From NCBI RefSeq assembly GCF_017676385.1, contig NZ_JAFFZN010000003.1, positions 328,646 to 392,645 on the forward strand: DNA of 64,000 nucleotides, read 5' to 3'. Of this stretch, positions 49,801 through 59,441 are shown in pieces (the stretch's first letter is position 1; each line of letters opens with the position of its first letter). The translations under genes were made by a program, and so were the position numbers. Source of the stretch: Streptomyces spirodelae (GTDB taxonomy: Bacteria > Actinomycetota > Actinomycetes > Streptomycetales > Streptomycetaceae). The notes under the pieces are model-generated. The model worked only from the letters and a program-made list of their open reading frames with translations. It had not been told where the DNA came from and searched no databases.

Positions 49801-49843
49801 GTTCCGACGGGCCGACCCCCGGTGGGGGCCGGCCCGTCGGAAC
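49801..49843. terminator. Strong bidirectional terminator
   Basis: A perfect 14-bp stem, GTTCCGACGGGCCG (49801-49814) with CGGCCCGTCGGAAC (49830-49843), extended by an inner CCCCC/GGGGG. It lies between convergent genes ending at 49744 and 49894. Confidence 0.85.
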
Positions 49844-49893
49844 GTTCGCCCGGTCGCCGGGCGCCCAGGTGCGTTGCTCAGTCGCTCGGGCGC

Positions 49894-50295
49894 TCAGTCC
49901 GCCGAGTTGATCAGCGATCCGGCCGCGTAGACGAGGTACTTCCACAGCTGGGCCTCGAGGTGCTCGGGCAGCTCCAGGCTGTCGACGGCGTCGCGCATAT
50001 GCCGCAGCCAGGCGTCGTGCGCCGCCTGGTCGACCTTGAACGGCGCGTGCCGCATCCGCAGCCGGGGGTGTCCCCTAGCGTCGCTGTAGGTGCGGGGGCC
50101 GCCCCAGTACTGCATCAGGAAGAGCGTCAGCCGCTCCTCTGCGGGGCCCAGGTCCTCCTCCGGGTACATGGGCCGCAGCAGGGGGTCCTCGGCGACGCCC
50201 TGATAGAAGCGGTGCACCAGACGTCGAAAAGTCTCCTCGCCGCCGACCTGCTCGTAGAAGGTCTGCGTCTCCAGACTGCCGCGCGGAATCTCCAT
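49894..50295 (-). CDS. glbO: Group II truncated hemoglobin
   Basis: 133 residues from ATG 50295 (adjacent GTG 50298 possible). TrHbII pattern: TFYEQVGGEETFRRLVHRFYQGVAEDPLLRPMYP (B helix Tyr in FYQ), YWGGPRTYSDARGHPRLRMRHAPFKV (proximal His in RMRHAPF), and AWLRHMRDAVDSL (G8 Trp). Binds haem and O2/NO; group II members in actinobacteria are linked to oxidative and nitrosative stress or respiration. Single gene between a terminator and the ABC exporter genes. Confidence 0.94.
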   Translation of the reverse strand: MEIPRGSLETQTFYEQVGGEETFRRLVHRFYQGVAEDPLLRPMYPEEDLGPAEERLTLFLMQYWGGPRTYSDARGHPRLRMRHAPFKVDQAAHDAWLRHMRDAVDSLELPEHLEAQLWKYLVYAAGSLINSAD

Positions 50296-50401
50296 CACCC
50301 GTCCATGGTCGCAGACGGGGCGGGCGAGGTCTGTGGTCCTAGGACCACCAACCGGGGTGGCCCTGCGACGAGCCCACAGCCACCCCGCCCCCTCCGGGCC
50401 G

Positions 50402-51478
50402 CTACGCCGCGTCCCAGCGGAACAGCCGGGAGGCGATCAGCGTCAGTACGGCGGCGAACAGCAGCAGGCCGCCCATCACGGGCAGTGCCGCGCTCCAGCT
50501 CTCGCCGCGGCTGAGGACGTCCTGCATCGCCTGGGAGAGGTGTTTCAGCGGCAGGAACTCGCTGACCGTGCGCACCCATTGCGGTGCGCTGTCCAGTGGG
50601 AAGAAGGCCCCGGAGAGGAAGGCCATCGGCAGGATGACGATCTGCGCCAGCCCGTTGGCGGCCTCCTCCGTCTTGGCGAACGAGCCGACCAGCAGCCCGA
50701 TGGACATGAACGCCAGGGTTCCGCAGGCGACCAGCGGCAGACACAGCCACCAGTGGCCGGTCAGCTTCAGTCCGTAGTACGGGAGTGAGGCGACCGTCAG
50801 GAAGATGGCGGTCTGCGCGAAGGCGGTCACCAGGTTGACGCCGACCCGGGCGCCCACGACTGCGCGCGCGTTGATCGGGGCGAGCCACAGGCGGCGCAGG
50901 ATGCGCTTCCTGCGCCAGCTGACGAGGTTGAAGGCGGAGCCGAAGACGCCGCCCATCGCCACCGCCCAGCCCAGCAGCCCCGGGGTGAGGAACTGGATCG
51001 GTTTGGTGCTCTCGTCCTCCACGCTGCCCGAGTGCATCGCGAAGGCGGGCGGCTGCCCGGTGGCACGCTGGTTGGCCTGCTGGACGATGCTGTCGAGCAG
51101 CCCCTGCACGGTGCCCGAGCGCACCTGGTCGGCGGCGGAGTAGCGTAGTTGGACCTTGCCGTCGCGCTGGAAGACGGCGGCGTCCGCGTCGCCCTTGCGT
51201 ACCTTTTCCAGCGCTTCCTTGCGGGCCGCCGCCGAGCCGTCGGTCTTCTCGACCTCGAGCACGTCCCGCAGCCCCGCGCGCTCCTTGTCCGGCATGTCAT
51301 CGAGCACCTTGACGGCGCCGACCTGCACGATCTCGGACTTGCCGACCCCCTGGTCCTTGAACAGGGCACCGAAGAGCATCAGGAACATCAGCGGAAAGAT
51401 CATCGTGAAGAACACTGCGGCGCGGTCGCGGGCCAGGCCGCGAGCCATCGCCAGCGACAGGCTGAGAAAGGCTTTCAC
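50402..51478 (-). CDS. ABC-2 type exporter permease
   Basis: 358 residues from GTG 51478, overlapping the ATPase stop (GTGA). One N-terminal membrane helix (AAVFFTMIFPLMFLMLFGALF), an extracellular domain of about 150 residues, then five hydrophobic segments (LLGWAVAMGGVFGSAFNLV ... LPVMGGLLLFAAVLTLIAS). This is the ABC2_membrane layout of drug or lipid exporters. Pairs with the ATPase upstream; substrate unknown. Confidence 0.92.
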   Translation of the reverse strand: MKAFLSLSLAMARGLARDRAAVFFTMIFPLMFLMLFGALFKDQGVGKSEIVQVGAVKVLDDMPDKERAGLRDVLEVEKTDGSAAARKEALEKVRKGDADAAVFQRDGKVQLRYSAADQVRSGTVQGLLDSIVQQANQRATGQPPAFAMHSGSVEDESTKPIQFLTPGLLGWAVAMGGVFGSAFNLVSWRRKRILRRLWLAPINARAVVGARVGVNLVTAFAQTAIFLTVASLPYYGLKLTGHWWLCLPLVACGTLAFMSIGLLVGSFAKTEEAANGLAQIVILPMAFLSGAFFPLDSAPQWVRTVSEFLPLKHLSQAMQDVLSRGESWSAALPVMGGLLLFAAVLTLIASRLFRWDAA

Positions 51479-52200
51479 TCGCGGTACTCCCGCCCCGTCA
51501 GCTGGAGGAAGACGTCCTCCAGGGTGTCGACTCCCAGTTCCTCCACGAGCGCGCGGGGCGGTCCCACCCGCAGTACCCGGCCGTTGTCCATGACAGCGAC
51601 CCGGTCGCACAGGGTCTCGGCCTCGTCCATGTAGTGCGTGGTGAGCACCACCGTGCGGCCTGCGGAGTTGATGCGGCGCAGCAGGTCCCACAGGTTGCGC
51701 CGGGCCTGCGGATCAAGTCCGGTGGTCGGTTCGTCCAGGAAGACCAGTTCCGGGTCGTGCACCAGGGCGCAGGCGATGGACAGCCGTTGCGCCTGGCCGC
51801 CGGAGAGCTTGTCCTCCCGTGTGTGGGCCTTCTCGGTCAGTCCGACGGTCTCCAGCATCTCGTCGGCGCGGGACTCGTCGAGGCCGTAGAGCGCGGCGAA
51901 GGTACGTATCTGCTCGCGGGCGGTAAGCCGCTCGAAGAACGCGGACGCCTGCAACTGGACGCCTATGCGGTGCAGCAGTGCCGGGTCGCGTGGCCAGGAG
52001 GGGTGCCCCAGCAGGTGTGCTGTTCCCTCGTCGGGCTCGCGCAGCCCTTCAAGGATCTCCATGGTGGTGGTCTTGCCGGCACCGTTCGGGCCGAGGATGC
52101 CGTAGAACTCGCCGCGCCGTACTTCGAGGGAGACACCGTCGACGGCCTGCGTCTCCCCGTAGCGCTTGCGCAGCCCGTCGGCTGTGATCGCGTTGGACAT
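51475..52200 (-). CDS. ABC exporter ATP-binding subunit (DrrA-like)
   Basis: 241 residues. Walker A GPNGAGKTTTME, Q-loop VQLQASAFFERLT, signature KLSGGQAQRLSIACAL, Walker B LVFLDEPTTGLDP, H-loop TTHYMDEAETL. Sequence style is that of DrrA/daunorubicin-type ATPases serving single-permease exporters. Forms a two-gene unit with the permease; divergent from the GlnX operon across about 430 bp. Confidence 0.94.
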   Translation of the reverse strand: MSNAITADGLRKRYGETQAVDGVSLEVRRGEFYGILGPNGAGKTTTMEILEGLREPDEGTAHLLGHPSWPRDPALLHRIGVQLQASAFFERLTAREQIRTFAALYGLDESRADEMLETVGLTEKAHTREDKLSGGQAQRLSIACALVHDPELVFLDEPTTGLDPQARRNLWDLLRRINSAGRTVVLTTHYMDEAETLCDRVAVMDNGRVLRVGPPRALVEELGVDTLEDVFLQLTGREYRE

Positions 52201-52633
52201 GCGCGGAGAGTAGCGGCTGAACCCGATATTCCGGTCTGGCGTGACCATCTGTTCGGTCTCGCATGACCAGCCGTTGGAACCCAGGCGGGAAGCGTCACCG
52301 TACGGACACGCCGCGGCACCGCCCGGGCTGCCCTGGGACCCGCCCGGGAACCGCCGCTCCCGCCCCAGGCGTGAGGGAGAACAGGAGAACAGGACGACAG
52401 CCGGCTCGACAGCCGCACGGCAAGCCGGACATTTGGCTGCGGTCAGCACAAGATCCCGGTCAAGCCCCTGTGGGCGGCGGCCGCGACGGCCATACTGCTG
52501 GCCTGGGCACCACACCACCGGGGCGGCCTGTCGCCCGCGGACCCGGGCAGGGGAGCCGGGGGCCGCACGGAAGGGAGCGGGAAGAGCGCACCGGCCAGGT
52601 GTCTGCCAGCGACCGAGGGGGAGGGCTCCAGCC
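52201..52633. other. Divergent intergenic region
   Basis: About 430 bases between the ABC ATPase start and the GlnX-type gene. The plus frame of GlnX is open through most of it but reads Arg/Pro-rich filler without a credible start, so I treat it as non-coding promoter DNA. No clear repeats. Confidence 0.55.
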
Positions 52634-54157
52634 GTGACACAGCCGCCGACCGCGCCACCGACCTCACCACCCGTCCAGGCGGTGCCGCCGGACGGGCCCG
52701 GCAACGGCACCGCCCCCGTCGCCACCGGGAGCACGGCCCCCGAGCCCGGCGAGGCCGCTCTCGGCTCCTTGGGCCCTCCGCGGCGTACGGCATGGTCCGA
52801 GGGCGTACAGCGAGTGCGTACGGCCGCGAGCACCGAGCCCGGGCGGCTGCGCGCCATCGGCGCCGTACTGGCCGCGCTCCTGGTGCTGTTCGGTGCCGTC
52901 TCGGCGTGGCAGGTCTCCGAGCGGGTCACCGCTGCCGACGCCGTGGTCGACCACAGCCAGCCGCTGAGCGCGGACGCGGCGCACATCTACCGCTCGCTGG
53001 CCGACGCCGACACCTCCGCCTCCAGCGGCTTCCTCGCGGGCGGCGACGAGCCCCGCTCGGAGCGGCGCCGCTACGAGAAGGACATTCGCGAGGCTTCCGA
53101 ACTGCTCGCCGAAGCGGCCGCCAACTCCGGGGGCTCGCCCACAGCGCGGCGCCAGATCGCGATCCTCAACCGCGGCCTGCCGGTCTACACCGGACTGGTG
53201 GAGTCCGCACGCGCCGACAACCGGCAGGGACTCCCGCTGGGCGGCGCCTATCTGCGCTACGCCAACGAGAAGATGCGCGGCGAACTGCTGCCGGCGGCCC
53301 GCAAGCTGTACACGGCGGAGACCAGGCGGCTGGGCGGCGATCTGGACGAGGCCAGGAGCCGGCCGCTGCTCGCCGTCGGCTGCGGTGTGGTGGCGCTCGG
53401 CGCGCTCGGCTGGGCGCAGCGCCGCAACTACCGCCGCACCAACCGGGTCTTCAACCGCGGGCTGCTCGGCGCCACGGCCGCGGCGCTGGCGCTGCTGGTG
53501 TGGCTGACGGCGGGGCACGTGTGGGCGCGCTCCGGGCTGAACGAGTCGGAAACCACCGGTGCCCGTTCCCTGCAGGCTCTCAACGAGGCGCGGATAGGCA
53601 CCCTCCAGGCGCGCGGCGACGAGAACATGACGCTGGTCGCGCGCGGCGGCGGCGCGGCGTACGAGGAGAGCTACCAGAAGCAGATGGCGAAGGTCGCGGG
53701 CAACGGCGCACCCGTCGACAAGGACGGCGGCGAGGGCGGCGACCAGGACGGTGGCAAGGGCGGCGACCAGGAGGGGGGCGAACGCGGCGGCCTGCTGGCG
53801 GACGCCCGTGAGGTGGCGGACGACCGCACGGGCCGCAGCGCGGTGGAGGACGCCCAGCGCGCCGTCCGCACCTGGCAGCAGCGGCACAAGCAGGCGCGCG
53901 CCGAGGACGACGGCGGCGACTACGAGGACGCGGTGGACCGGGTGATCGGCGCCGAGGACAGTACGCGCGAGAGCTTCGACGCGGTGGACGACAGCCTCAG
54001 CAGGGCAGCGGCGCACGAGCAGCGGCAGTTCGAGAAGGCCGCGGACGCCGGACGTGACTGGTTCGACGGACTGGTGGCCGGAGCGCTGGCGCTGGCCGTG
54101 CTGGGCGCCGCCGCCGCTGTGCTGGGCATCGGGCGCAGGCTCGCGGAGTACCGGTGA
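52634..54157 (+). CDS. glnX: GlnX-like four-TM membrane sensor
   Basis: 507 residues from GTG 52634 (GGAGGG upstream). After a Pro-rich leader, four membrane segments are visible: LRAIGAVLAALLVLFGAVSAW, PLLAVGCGVVALGALGWA, LLGATAAALALLVWLTAGHVW and LVAGALALAVLGAAAAVLGIG. Two extracytoplasmic domains lie between the first and second and between the third and fourth, the latter with a Gly/Asp/Lys-rich linker (GGEGGDQDGGKGGDQEGG). In Mycobacterium, GlnX relays aspartate/glutamate binding by GlnH to PknG. The same three gene types are together here, supporting this role. Confidence 0.8.
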   Translation: MTQPPTAPPTSPPVQAVPPDGPGNGTAPVATGSTAPEPGEAALGSLGPPRRTAWSEGVQRVRTAASTEPGRLRAIGAVLAALLVLFGAVSAWQVSERVTAADAVVDHSQPLSADAAHIYRSLADADTSASSGFLAGGDEPRSERRRYEKDIREASELLAEAAANSGGSPTARRQIAILNRGLPVYTGLVESARADNRQGLPLGGAYLRYANEKMRGELLPAARKLYTAETRRLGGDLDEARSRPLLAVGCGVVALGALGWAQRRNYRRTNRVFNRGLLGATAAALALLVWLTAGHVWARSGLNESETTGARSLQALNEARIGTLQARGDENMTLVARGGGAAYEESYQKQMAKVAGNGAPVDKDGGEGGDQDGGKGGDQEGGERGGLLADAREVADDRTGRSAVEDAQRAVRTWQQRHKQARAEDDGGDYEDAVDRVIGAEDSTRESFDAVDDSLSRAAAHEQRQFEKAADAGRDWFDGLVAGALALAVLGAAAAVLGIGRRLAEYR

Positions 54158-54171
54158 GGAGGGGGAAGGCC

Positions 54172-55359
54172 ATGTCGGAGCGGGACTTCGCGCGTGACAG
54201 CGCGGACGGGCGGAGCCCGGGCCGGGGCGGGGGCCTGGATCGGGGTCAGGGCCCGGACAGGGGCGGCCTGGGCCGGAGCCGGAGCCGGAGCCGGAGCGGG
54301 AGCGGGAGCCGGGGGCGGGGCCGGGGCCGCTGGACGCGCCGCAAGCCGTGGGCCGTCGCCGCGGTCTGCCTGGCGGTGACGGCCGCGGTGCTCGTCACGA
54401 CGGTGCCGCACACCGGTCCGGCCGGTTCCCCGGGCACCGCGGCGCCGGAGGCGGCGCGGGGCGGTACGGGCGCGGCGCCGGCCAGGCCCGCTTCCGCCTC
54501 CGTGCCGGGGGCCGAGCCCAAGCCGGAGAAGTGCCAGGACGGGCACTACCCGGCCGAGAGTCTCAAGCCGTCGGGTGCCTCGGGCGACGCGGTCAAGCGC
54601 ATCAAGAAGAAGGGCAAACTGGTCGTCGGCGTCGACCAGAACAGCTACCTGTGGGGCTACCGCGATCCGGCAACCGGCAAGATCGAAGGCTTCGACATCG
54701 ACCTCGTGAAGGCCATCGCCCGCGATCTGCTCGGCGGGACGGGACCCGACAAGATCACCTATCGGACCATCCCCACCGACCAGCGCATCCCGGCGATCCG
54801 CAGCGGCGATGTGGACATGGTCGTACGGACGATGACGATCAACTGTGAGCGCCTCGACCAGGTCGCCTTCTCCACGGCCTACTTCCAGGCGGGACAGCAG
54901 TTGGTCGTGCCGAAGAAACGGGCCCGCGTCAAGGGCTTCGACAGCAGCATGCGCGGGAAACGTGTGTGCTACTCGTCCGGTTCCACGGCGGAGGAGATGA
55001 TGAAGTCCCCCCGGTACGCGGCCCTGGGCGCCAAGCCCGTCGTGGTGCCCAACCAGCTCGACTGCCTGGTGCGTCTCCAGCTCGGAGAGGCCGACGCCAC
55101 GGTCACCGACAGCGCGCTGGGCGCGGGACTGGCCGCTCAGGACCCCTCCGTCGAACTCATCGGGGAGCCGGAGACGGTGGAGCCCTACGGTGTTGCGATG
55201 AACCTGGAGGACAAGGATCTCGTCCGCAGGGTCAACAAGGTTCTGGAGGACTACCGCAAGGACAAGTGGAAGTCTTCCTACGACCGCTGGCTGGCCGACG
55301 ACATGATGGGTACGGAAGGAAAGAAGCCCGCACCGCCCGAACCGCTCTACCGTGACTGA
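54172..55359 (+). CDS. glnH: GlnH-like glutamate/aspartate-binding protein
   Basis: 395 residues from ATG 54172 (GGAGGGGG upstream; GTG 54154 overlapping the GlnX stop is possible). A Ser/Arg-rich cytoplasmic leader (GRSRSRSRSGSGSRGRGRGR) precedes a membrane anchor (AVAAVCLAVTAAVLVTTV). The mature part is an SBP type 3 fold: LVVGVDQNSYLWGYRDPATGKIEGFDIDLVKAIA, GDVDMVVRTMTINCERL, VCYSSGSTAEEMM, DATVTDSALGAGLA. No ABC permease is adjacent, so it is a sensor rather than a transporter component, as in the mycobacterial GlnH-GlnX-PknG pathway. Confidence 0.88.
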   Translation: MSERDFARDSADGRSPGRGGGLDRGQGPDRGGLGRSRSRSRSGSGSRGRGRGRWTRRKPWAVAAVCLAVTAAVLVTTVPHTGPAGSPGTAAPEAARGGTGAAPARPASASVPGAEPKPEKCQDGHYPAESLKPSGASGDAVKRIKKKGKLVVGVDQNSYLWGYRDPATGKIEGFDIDLVKAIARDLLGGTGPDKITYRTIPTDQRIPAIRSGDVDMVVRTMTINCERLDQVAFSTAYFQAGQQLVVPKKRARVKGFDSSMRGKRVCYSSGSTAEEMMKSPRYAALGAKPVVVPNQLDCLVRLQLGEADATVTDSALGAGLAAQDPSVELIGEPETVEPYGVAMNLEDKDLVRRVNKVLEDYRKDKWKSSYDRWLADDMMGTEGKKPAPPEPLYRD

Positions 55360-55426
55360 ACCGGTTGCCGTGGTCGTGTTGCCGATGTACCGGTCCGTGA
55401 GTACGAGTCGAACAGCGAGGTGATCG

Positions 55427-56755
55427 ATGGGGCCCGCGGGTGCCGCCGGAGAGGTGATGAGCCGGGAGGAGACCGACCGTGTGCTGGAGAGGCTGGACGC
55501 GGAGCACGAGGCGGTCGAATCCTCCCTGCTGGCGCTCCAGGACCACGCCGGACGCAGGCTGCTGGAGGGAGCGCAGCTCGCCGGGACGACAGCGCACCGC
55601 TGGGCACGGGCCGAGGCGGCCATCACCGCGCTGTGGAACGGCTTCGAGTTCTACTCGCGCACCTTGCACCAGGCCCGCGAACTGCGGGCCCGCCGCCGCT
55701 GGCCCAGCCGGGACGACCTGGTGGAGCTGACCCGGCTGCTGCGCGGCACCCTCACCGTGCCCGGCGGGGCGCTGCCGGGCACCCCGGGTGCGAGCCTCGA
55801 CGAAACCCCAAAGCTCGCCGAGGAGATGACGCTGAGCGGGCTCGTCGAGCGGATGAACGAGTGGTACGCGCAGGCACTCGATGTGGTGGCGGCGGCCGAC
55901 TCGGTGTGGTCGGCGCTTCCGGCGCGTATCGACCTGCTCGCCGCCGAACTGGGCCGCGTACGCTCCCTGGCGCACTCGGTGGGCGTGCGCCCCGGCGAGC
56001 ATCCGGCCGCCGACGACCTGGAACGCACCACGGCCGAACTCAAGGCCCTGCGCGAGGAGGTGCTCAGGGACCCGCTCGCCTTCTGGACCCCGACCGGAGG
56101 CAGCGGCGCACCGGGCGGCGGCAGACCCGACACCACCCGCTACGACAGTGCGGCGCGCGCCCTGGAGGAGGTACGGCGCGAGATCGACGCCGTGCTCGCC
56201 GTGCGGCAGGACGCCGAGACCCGGCTGATGAGACTGCGCGACCTGCTCACCCGCGCCGACCGCACCCTCGCCGAGGCCCGTGCGGCGCGCGGCGAGGTGC
56301 TGGCGAAGATCGCCGCCTCGGAGGTGCCCGCCGTCAGCGGCCCGCCCACCGTGCTGCAGGAACAGCTCGCAACGGCCGCCGAGTACCGCAGGCACGCACA
56401 GTGGCACCGGCTCTCCCCGCTGCTGGAGAGCCTGGAGGAGCGTGCCGAGGACGAACTGGAGCGCGCACGCGCCCAGCTGACAGCCGTCACCGCACCACTG
56501 GCCGTCCGCGCGGAACTGCGCGGCCGGCTGGACGTGTACAAAGCCAAGGTGGCACAGAACGGCCTGGCCGAGGACCGCCTCCTGATCGAGCGCTACGACG
56601 CGGCACGCCGGATGCTGTGGAGCGCGCCCTGCGACCTGCGGGCCGCGGAGGACGCCGTACTGCGCTACCAGGCGGCGGCACAGGAGGCACTCCGGCAGCG
56701 GCAGCGGGACGCTCAGGACGCCGCAGGCGGAGCGATGAACATGGGGGCAGAGTGA
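55427..56755 (+). CDS. Coiled-coil protein of the PknG operon
   Basis: 442 residues from ATG 55427, almost entirely helical and charged, with several coiled-coil stretches (ETDRVLERLDAEHEAVESSLLAL; LERTTAELKALREEVL; ALEEVRREIDAVLAVRQDAETRLMRLRDLL; ELERARAQLTAVTAPLAVRAELRGRLDVYKAKVA). No signal peptide or known domain. The stop overlaps the pknG start (GTGA), so it is coupled to the kinase and may scaffold or be phosphorylated by it. Function unknown. Confidence 0.88.
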   Translation: MGPAGAAGEVMSREETDRVLERLDAEHEAVESSLLALQDHAGRRLLEGAQLAGTTAHRWARAEAAITALWNGFEFYSRTLHQARELRARRRWPSRDDLVELTRLLRGTLTVPGGALPGTPGASLDETPKLAEEMTLSGLVERMNEWYAQALDVVAAADSVWSALPARIDLLAAELGRVRSLAHSVGVRPGEHPAADDLERTTAELKALREEVLRDPLAFWTPTGGSGAPGGGRPDTTRYDSAARALEEVRREIDAVLAVRQDAETRLMRLRDLLTRADRTLAEARAARGEVLAKIAASEVPAVSGPPTVLQEQLATAAEYRRHAQWHRLSPLLESLEERAEDELERARAQLTAVTAPLAVRAELRGRLDVYKAKVAQNGLAEDRLLIERYDAARRMLWSAPCDLRAAEDAVLRYQAAAQEALRQRQRDAQDAAGGAMNMGAE

Positions 56756-59439
56756 GCGAGCAGTCGAACGAGCAGAACCGGCCGTGCCAACGGCCGCAGT
56801 GCGAGGGCGTCTACGAGGACATGGGAGCGGGCGAGCTGTACTGCAACACCTGCGGACTCGCCCCCGTGGTGGCACCCGGTGGCGTGCTGGGTTCGGCGCA
56901 GACCGGGATGACCGGCCCGGGGCGCGAGGGCCGCTCCTCGGGCTCCGCGCGCTCCGGCTCCTCCTCACGGGCTTCCTCCCGCTCCTCAGGGCGCTCCCGC
57001 TCCTCCCGCCGCTCGGTCTCCGGGCGGCTCTCCCGCTCGCTGTCCGGCCGCAGCACCGAACGCTCGGTCTCCGTGCGCAGCGGACGCTCCTCCGCCAAGA
57101 GCTCGTCCCGGGGCAGGCTGGGCGCCGGACTGGTGCAGATCCCCCCGGTGCCCAAGCCGGACCCGGCCGGCGTCGTACTGGAGAACCCCGAGGTCCCCGA
57201 GCGCAAGCGCTTCTGCAGCAACAGCGACTGCGGCGCGCCCGTCGGCCGCGCGCGCAGTGGCGGGCCGGGCCGCACGGAGGGGTTCTGCACCCAGTGCGGC
57301 CACCCCTACTCGTTCGTGCCCAAGCTGCGCCCCGGCGACATCGTGCACGGCCAGTACGAGGTGGCGGGCTGCCTGGCGCACGGCGGCCTGGGCTGGGTCT
57401 ATCTGGCCGTCGACCGCGCCGTCTCCGACCGCTGGGTCGTCCTCAAGGGCCTGCTGGACACCGGCGACCAGGACGCGATGGCCGCCGCGATCGCCGAGCG
57501 GCGCTTCCTGGCCCAGATCGAGCACGCCAACATCGTGCGCATCTACAACTTCGTCGAACACCTCGACCAGCGCACCGGGAGCCTCGACGGCTACATCGTC
57601 ATGGAGTACGTCGGCGGCAGTTCGCTCAAGCAGATCGCCAACGCCCGGCGCACCCCCGAAGGGAAGCGCGACCCGCTCCCGGTCGAGCAGGCGTGTGCCT
57701 ACGGCATCGAGGCGCTGGAGGCACTCGGACACCTGCACAGCCGCAACCTGCTCTACTGCGACTTCAAGGTCGACAACGCGATACAGCAGGGCGACCAGCT
57801 CAAGCTGATCGACCTGGGCGCGGTGCGCCGGATGGACGACGACGACAGCGCCATCTACGGCACCGTGGGCTACCAGGCCCCGGAGGTCGCGGAGGAGGGC
57901 GCCTCGGTCGCCTCCGACCTGTACACCGTGGCGCGGACCCTGGCCGTCCTCACCTTCGACTTCCAGGGCTACACCAACGTGTACGTCGACAGCCTGCCCA
58001 ACCCGGAGAACATCGAGGTCTTCCAGCGGTACGAGTCCTTCTACCGGCTGCTGGTGCGCGCGACCGACCCCGACCCCGGGCGCAGGTTCGCCTCCGCGCA
58101 GGAGATGTCCGACCAACTGCTGGGCGTGCTGCGCGAGGTGGTGGCCCTGCAGACCGGAAAGCCGCGCCCCGCGCTGTCCACGCTCTTCGGGCCCGAACTG
58201 CGGGTCGTGGACAGTCAACTGTTCGCGCCGCACTCCGGTCGGGCCTCGCTGCTGGGAGCGCGGGACCCCGACGTGAAGAAACGTCGCACCGCCAAGCAGC
58301 CGGCCGTGCTCCCGGCCCGGCCCTGGTCAGCCACGGCCTCCGCCACGGCGACAGCCACTGTCACGGCGAAGCCCGCGCCGCTCGCCTCGTTCCCCGCGCC
58401 GGCCAACGGCGCCCCGGACGGCACCCCGCCCGCCGCCGCGGCGGGCGGCATCGCGCTGGCGCCGCTCCGGACGCGGCCGACGGCGCTGGCGCTGCCCGTA
58501 CCGCGTGTCGACCCCGCCGACCCCAACGCCGGTCTCCTGGCCGGGCTGGTGGCCTCCTCACCCGCCGACCTGCTCACCGCGCTGGAGGGGGCGCCGCACG
58601 ACTCCCTGGAGCTGCGGCTGCGCAAGCTGCGCGCGCTTCTGGAGCAGGGCGAGGTGCCGAAGGGCGCGACGGCGGCGCTCGACGCGCTGGAGGCCCTGGA
58701 GGCGCGCCACGCCGACGACTGGCGCGTGGTCTGGTACCGCGGCCTGGCGTCCTTGGTGACGGGTGACCGGGAGAGCGCCGCGCTGTCCTTCGACGCGGTC
58801 TACGACGCCTTCCCCGGCGAGGCCGCGCCCAAGCTCGCCCTGGGCGTCTGCGCCGAGCTGCTCGGCCAGTTGGACAACGCGGCCGAGTACTACCGGCTGG
58901 TGTGGACAGCCGACCCGTCGTATGTGAGTGCCGCGTTCGGCCTGGCACGGGTGCGGCTCGCCACGGGCGACAGGGAAGGCGCCGTACAGGTGCTGGAGTC
59001 CGTGCCGGAGGCGTCCATCCACTACACCGCGGCCCGGGTGGCGGCGGTACGGGCACGCCTGCGGCAGCGCTCGCCGCACGAGCCGCTGCTGGAGGACCTC
59101 CAGGCGGCGGCGCGGCAGGTGGCCGAGCTGGAGCATGTCGGGCTGGACGCGGTCCGCCGCCAAGAGCTGACCTGCGAGGTGCTCGGCTGCGCACTCGACT
59201 GGCTGCTGTGCCAGGCTGTCCCCGCCCGGGGGGCCGCCCCCGGGCCCGCGCCTGCGGGAGCGCCGGGGGCACCACCCGGCGCCGGGGTACGGCTGTTGGA
59301 CAGTCCGCTCACCGAGGAGGGGCTGCGCTTCGGCCTGGAGCGCTCCTACCGGCTGCTCGCCCGGCTCGCGCAGAGCGGAACCGAGAGGATCGAACTGGTG
59401 GAACGGGCCAACCGTCTCCGCCCCCGGACGTGGGTGTGA
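56752..59439 (+). CDS. pknG: PknG-type serine/threonine protein kinase
   Basis: 895 residues from GTG 56752. Order: zinc ribbon (C12, C17, C31, C34); a dense Ser/Arg tail (about 60-120); a rubredoxin-like metal site (C155, C160, C179, C182); a kinase domain with ATP-site K232 (VVLKGLLD), catalytic D337 in YCDFKVDN and D354 in DLG; a linker; then a C-terminal TPR-like region from about 590. This is the architecture of mycobacterial PknG, which regulates the TCA cycle and nitrogen metabolism through the FHA protein GarA. HRD is replaced by YCD and DFG by DLG, as in that family. Confidence 0.92.
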   Translation: MSEQSNEQNRPCQRPQCEGVYEDMGAGELYCNTCGLAPVVAPGGVLGSAQTGMTGPGREGRSSGSARSGSSSRASSRSSGRSRSSRRSVSGRLSRSLSGRSTERSVSVRSGRSSAKSSSRGRLGAGLVQIPPVPKPDPAGVVLENPEVPERKRFCSNSDCGAPVGRARSGGPGRTEGFCTQCGHPYSFVPKLRPGDIVHGQYEVAGCLAHGGLGWVYLAVDRAVSDRWVVLKGLLDTGDQDAMAAAIAERRFLAQIEHANIVRIYNFVEHLDQRTGSLDGYIVMEYVGGSSLKQIANARRTPEGKRDPLPVEQACAYGIEALEALGHLHSRNLLYCDFKVDNAIQQGDQLKLIDLGAVRRMDDDDSAIYGTVGYQAPEVAEEGASVASDLYTVARTLAVLTFDFQGYTNVYVDSLPNPENIEVFQRYESFYRLLVRATDPDPGRRFASAQEMSDQLLGVLREVVALQTGKPRPALSTLFGPELRVVDSQLFAPHSGRASLLGARDPDVKKRRTAKQPAVLPARPWSATASATATATVTAKPAPLASFPAPANGAPDGTPPAAAAGGIALAPLRTRPTALALPVPRVDPADPNAGLLAGLVASSPADLLTALEGAPHDSLELRLRKLRALLEQGEVPKGATAALDALEALEARHADDWRVVWYRGLASLVTGDRESAALSFDAVYDAFPGEAAPKLALGVCAELLGQLDNAAEYYRLVWTADPSYVSAAFGLARVRLATGDREGAVQVLESVPEASIHYTAARVAAVRARLRQRSPHEPLLEDLQAAARQVAELEHVGLDAVRRQELTCEVLGCALDWLLCQAVPARGAAPGPAPAGAPGAPPGAGVRLLDSPLTEEGLRFGLERSYRLLARLAQSGTERIELVERANRLRPRTWV

Positions 59440-59441
59440 CC

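Noticed and set aside
52241..52633. In-frame N-terminal extension of the GlnX-like protein
   Set aside because: Arg/Pro/Gly filler without a ribosome site; GTG 52634 starts a plausible Pro-rich leader.
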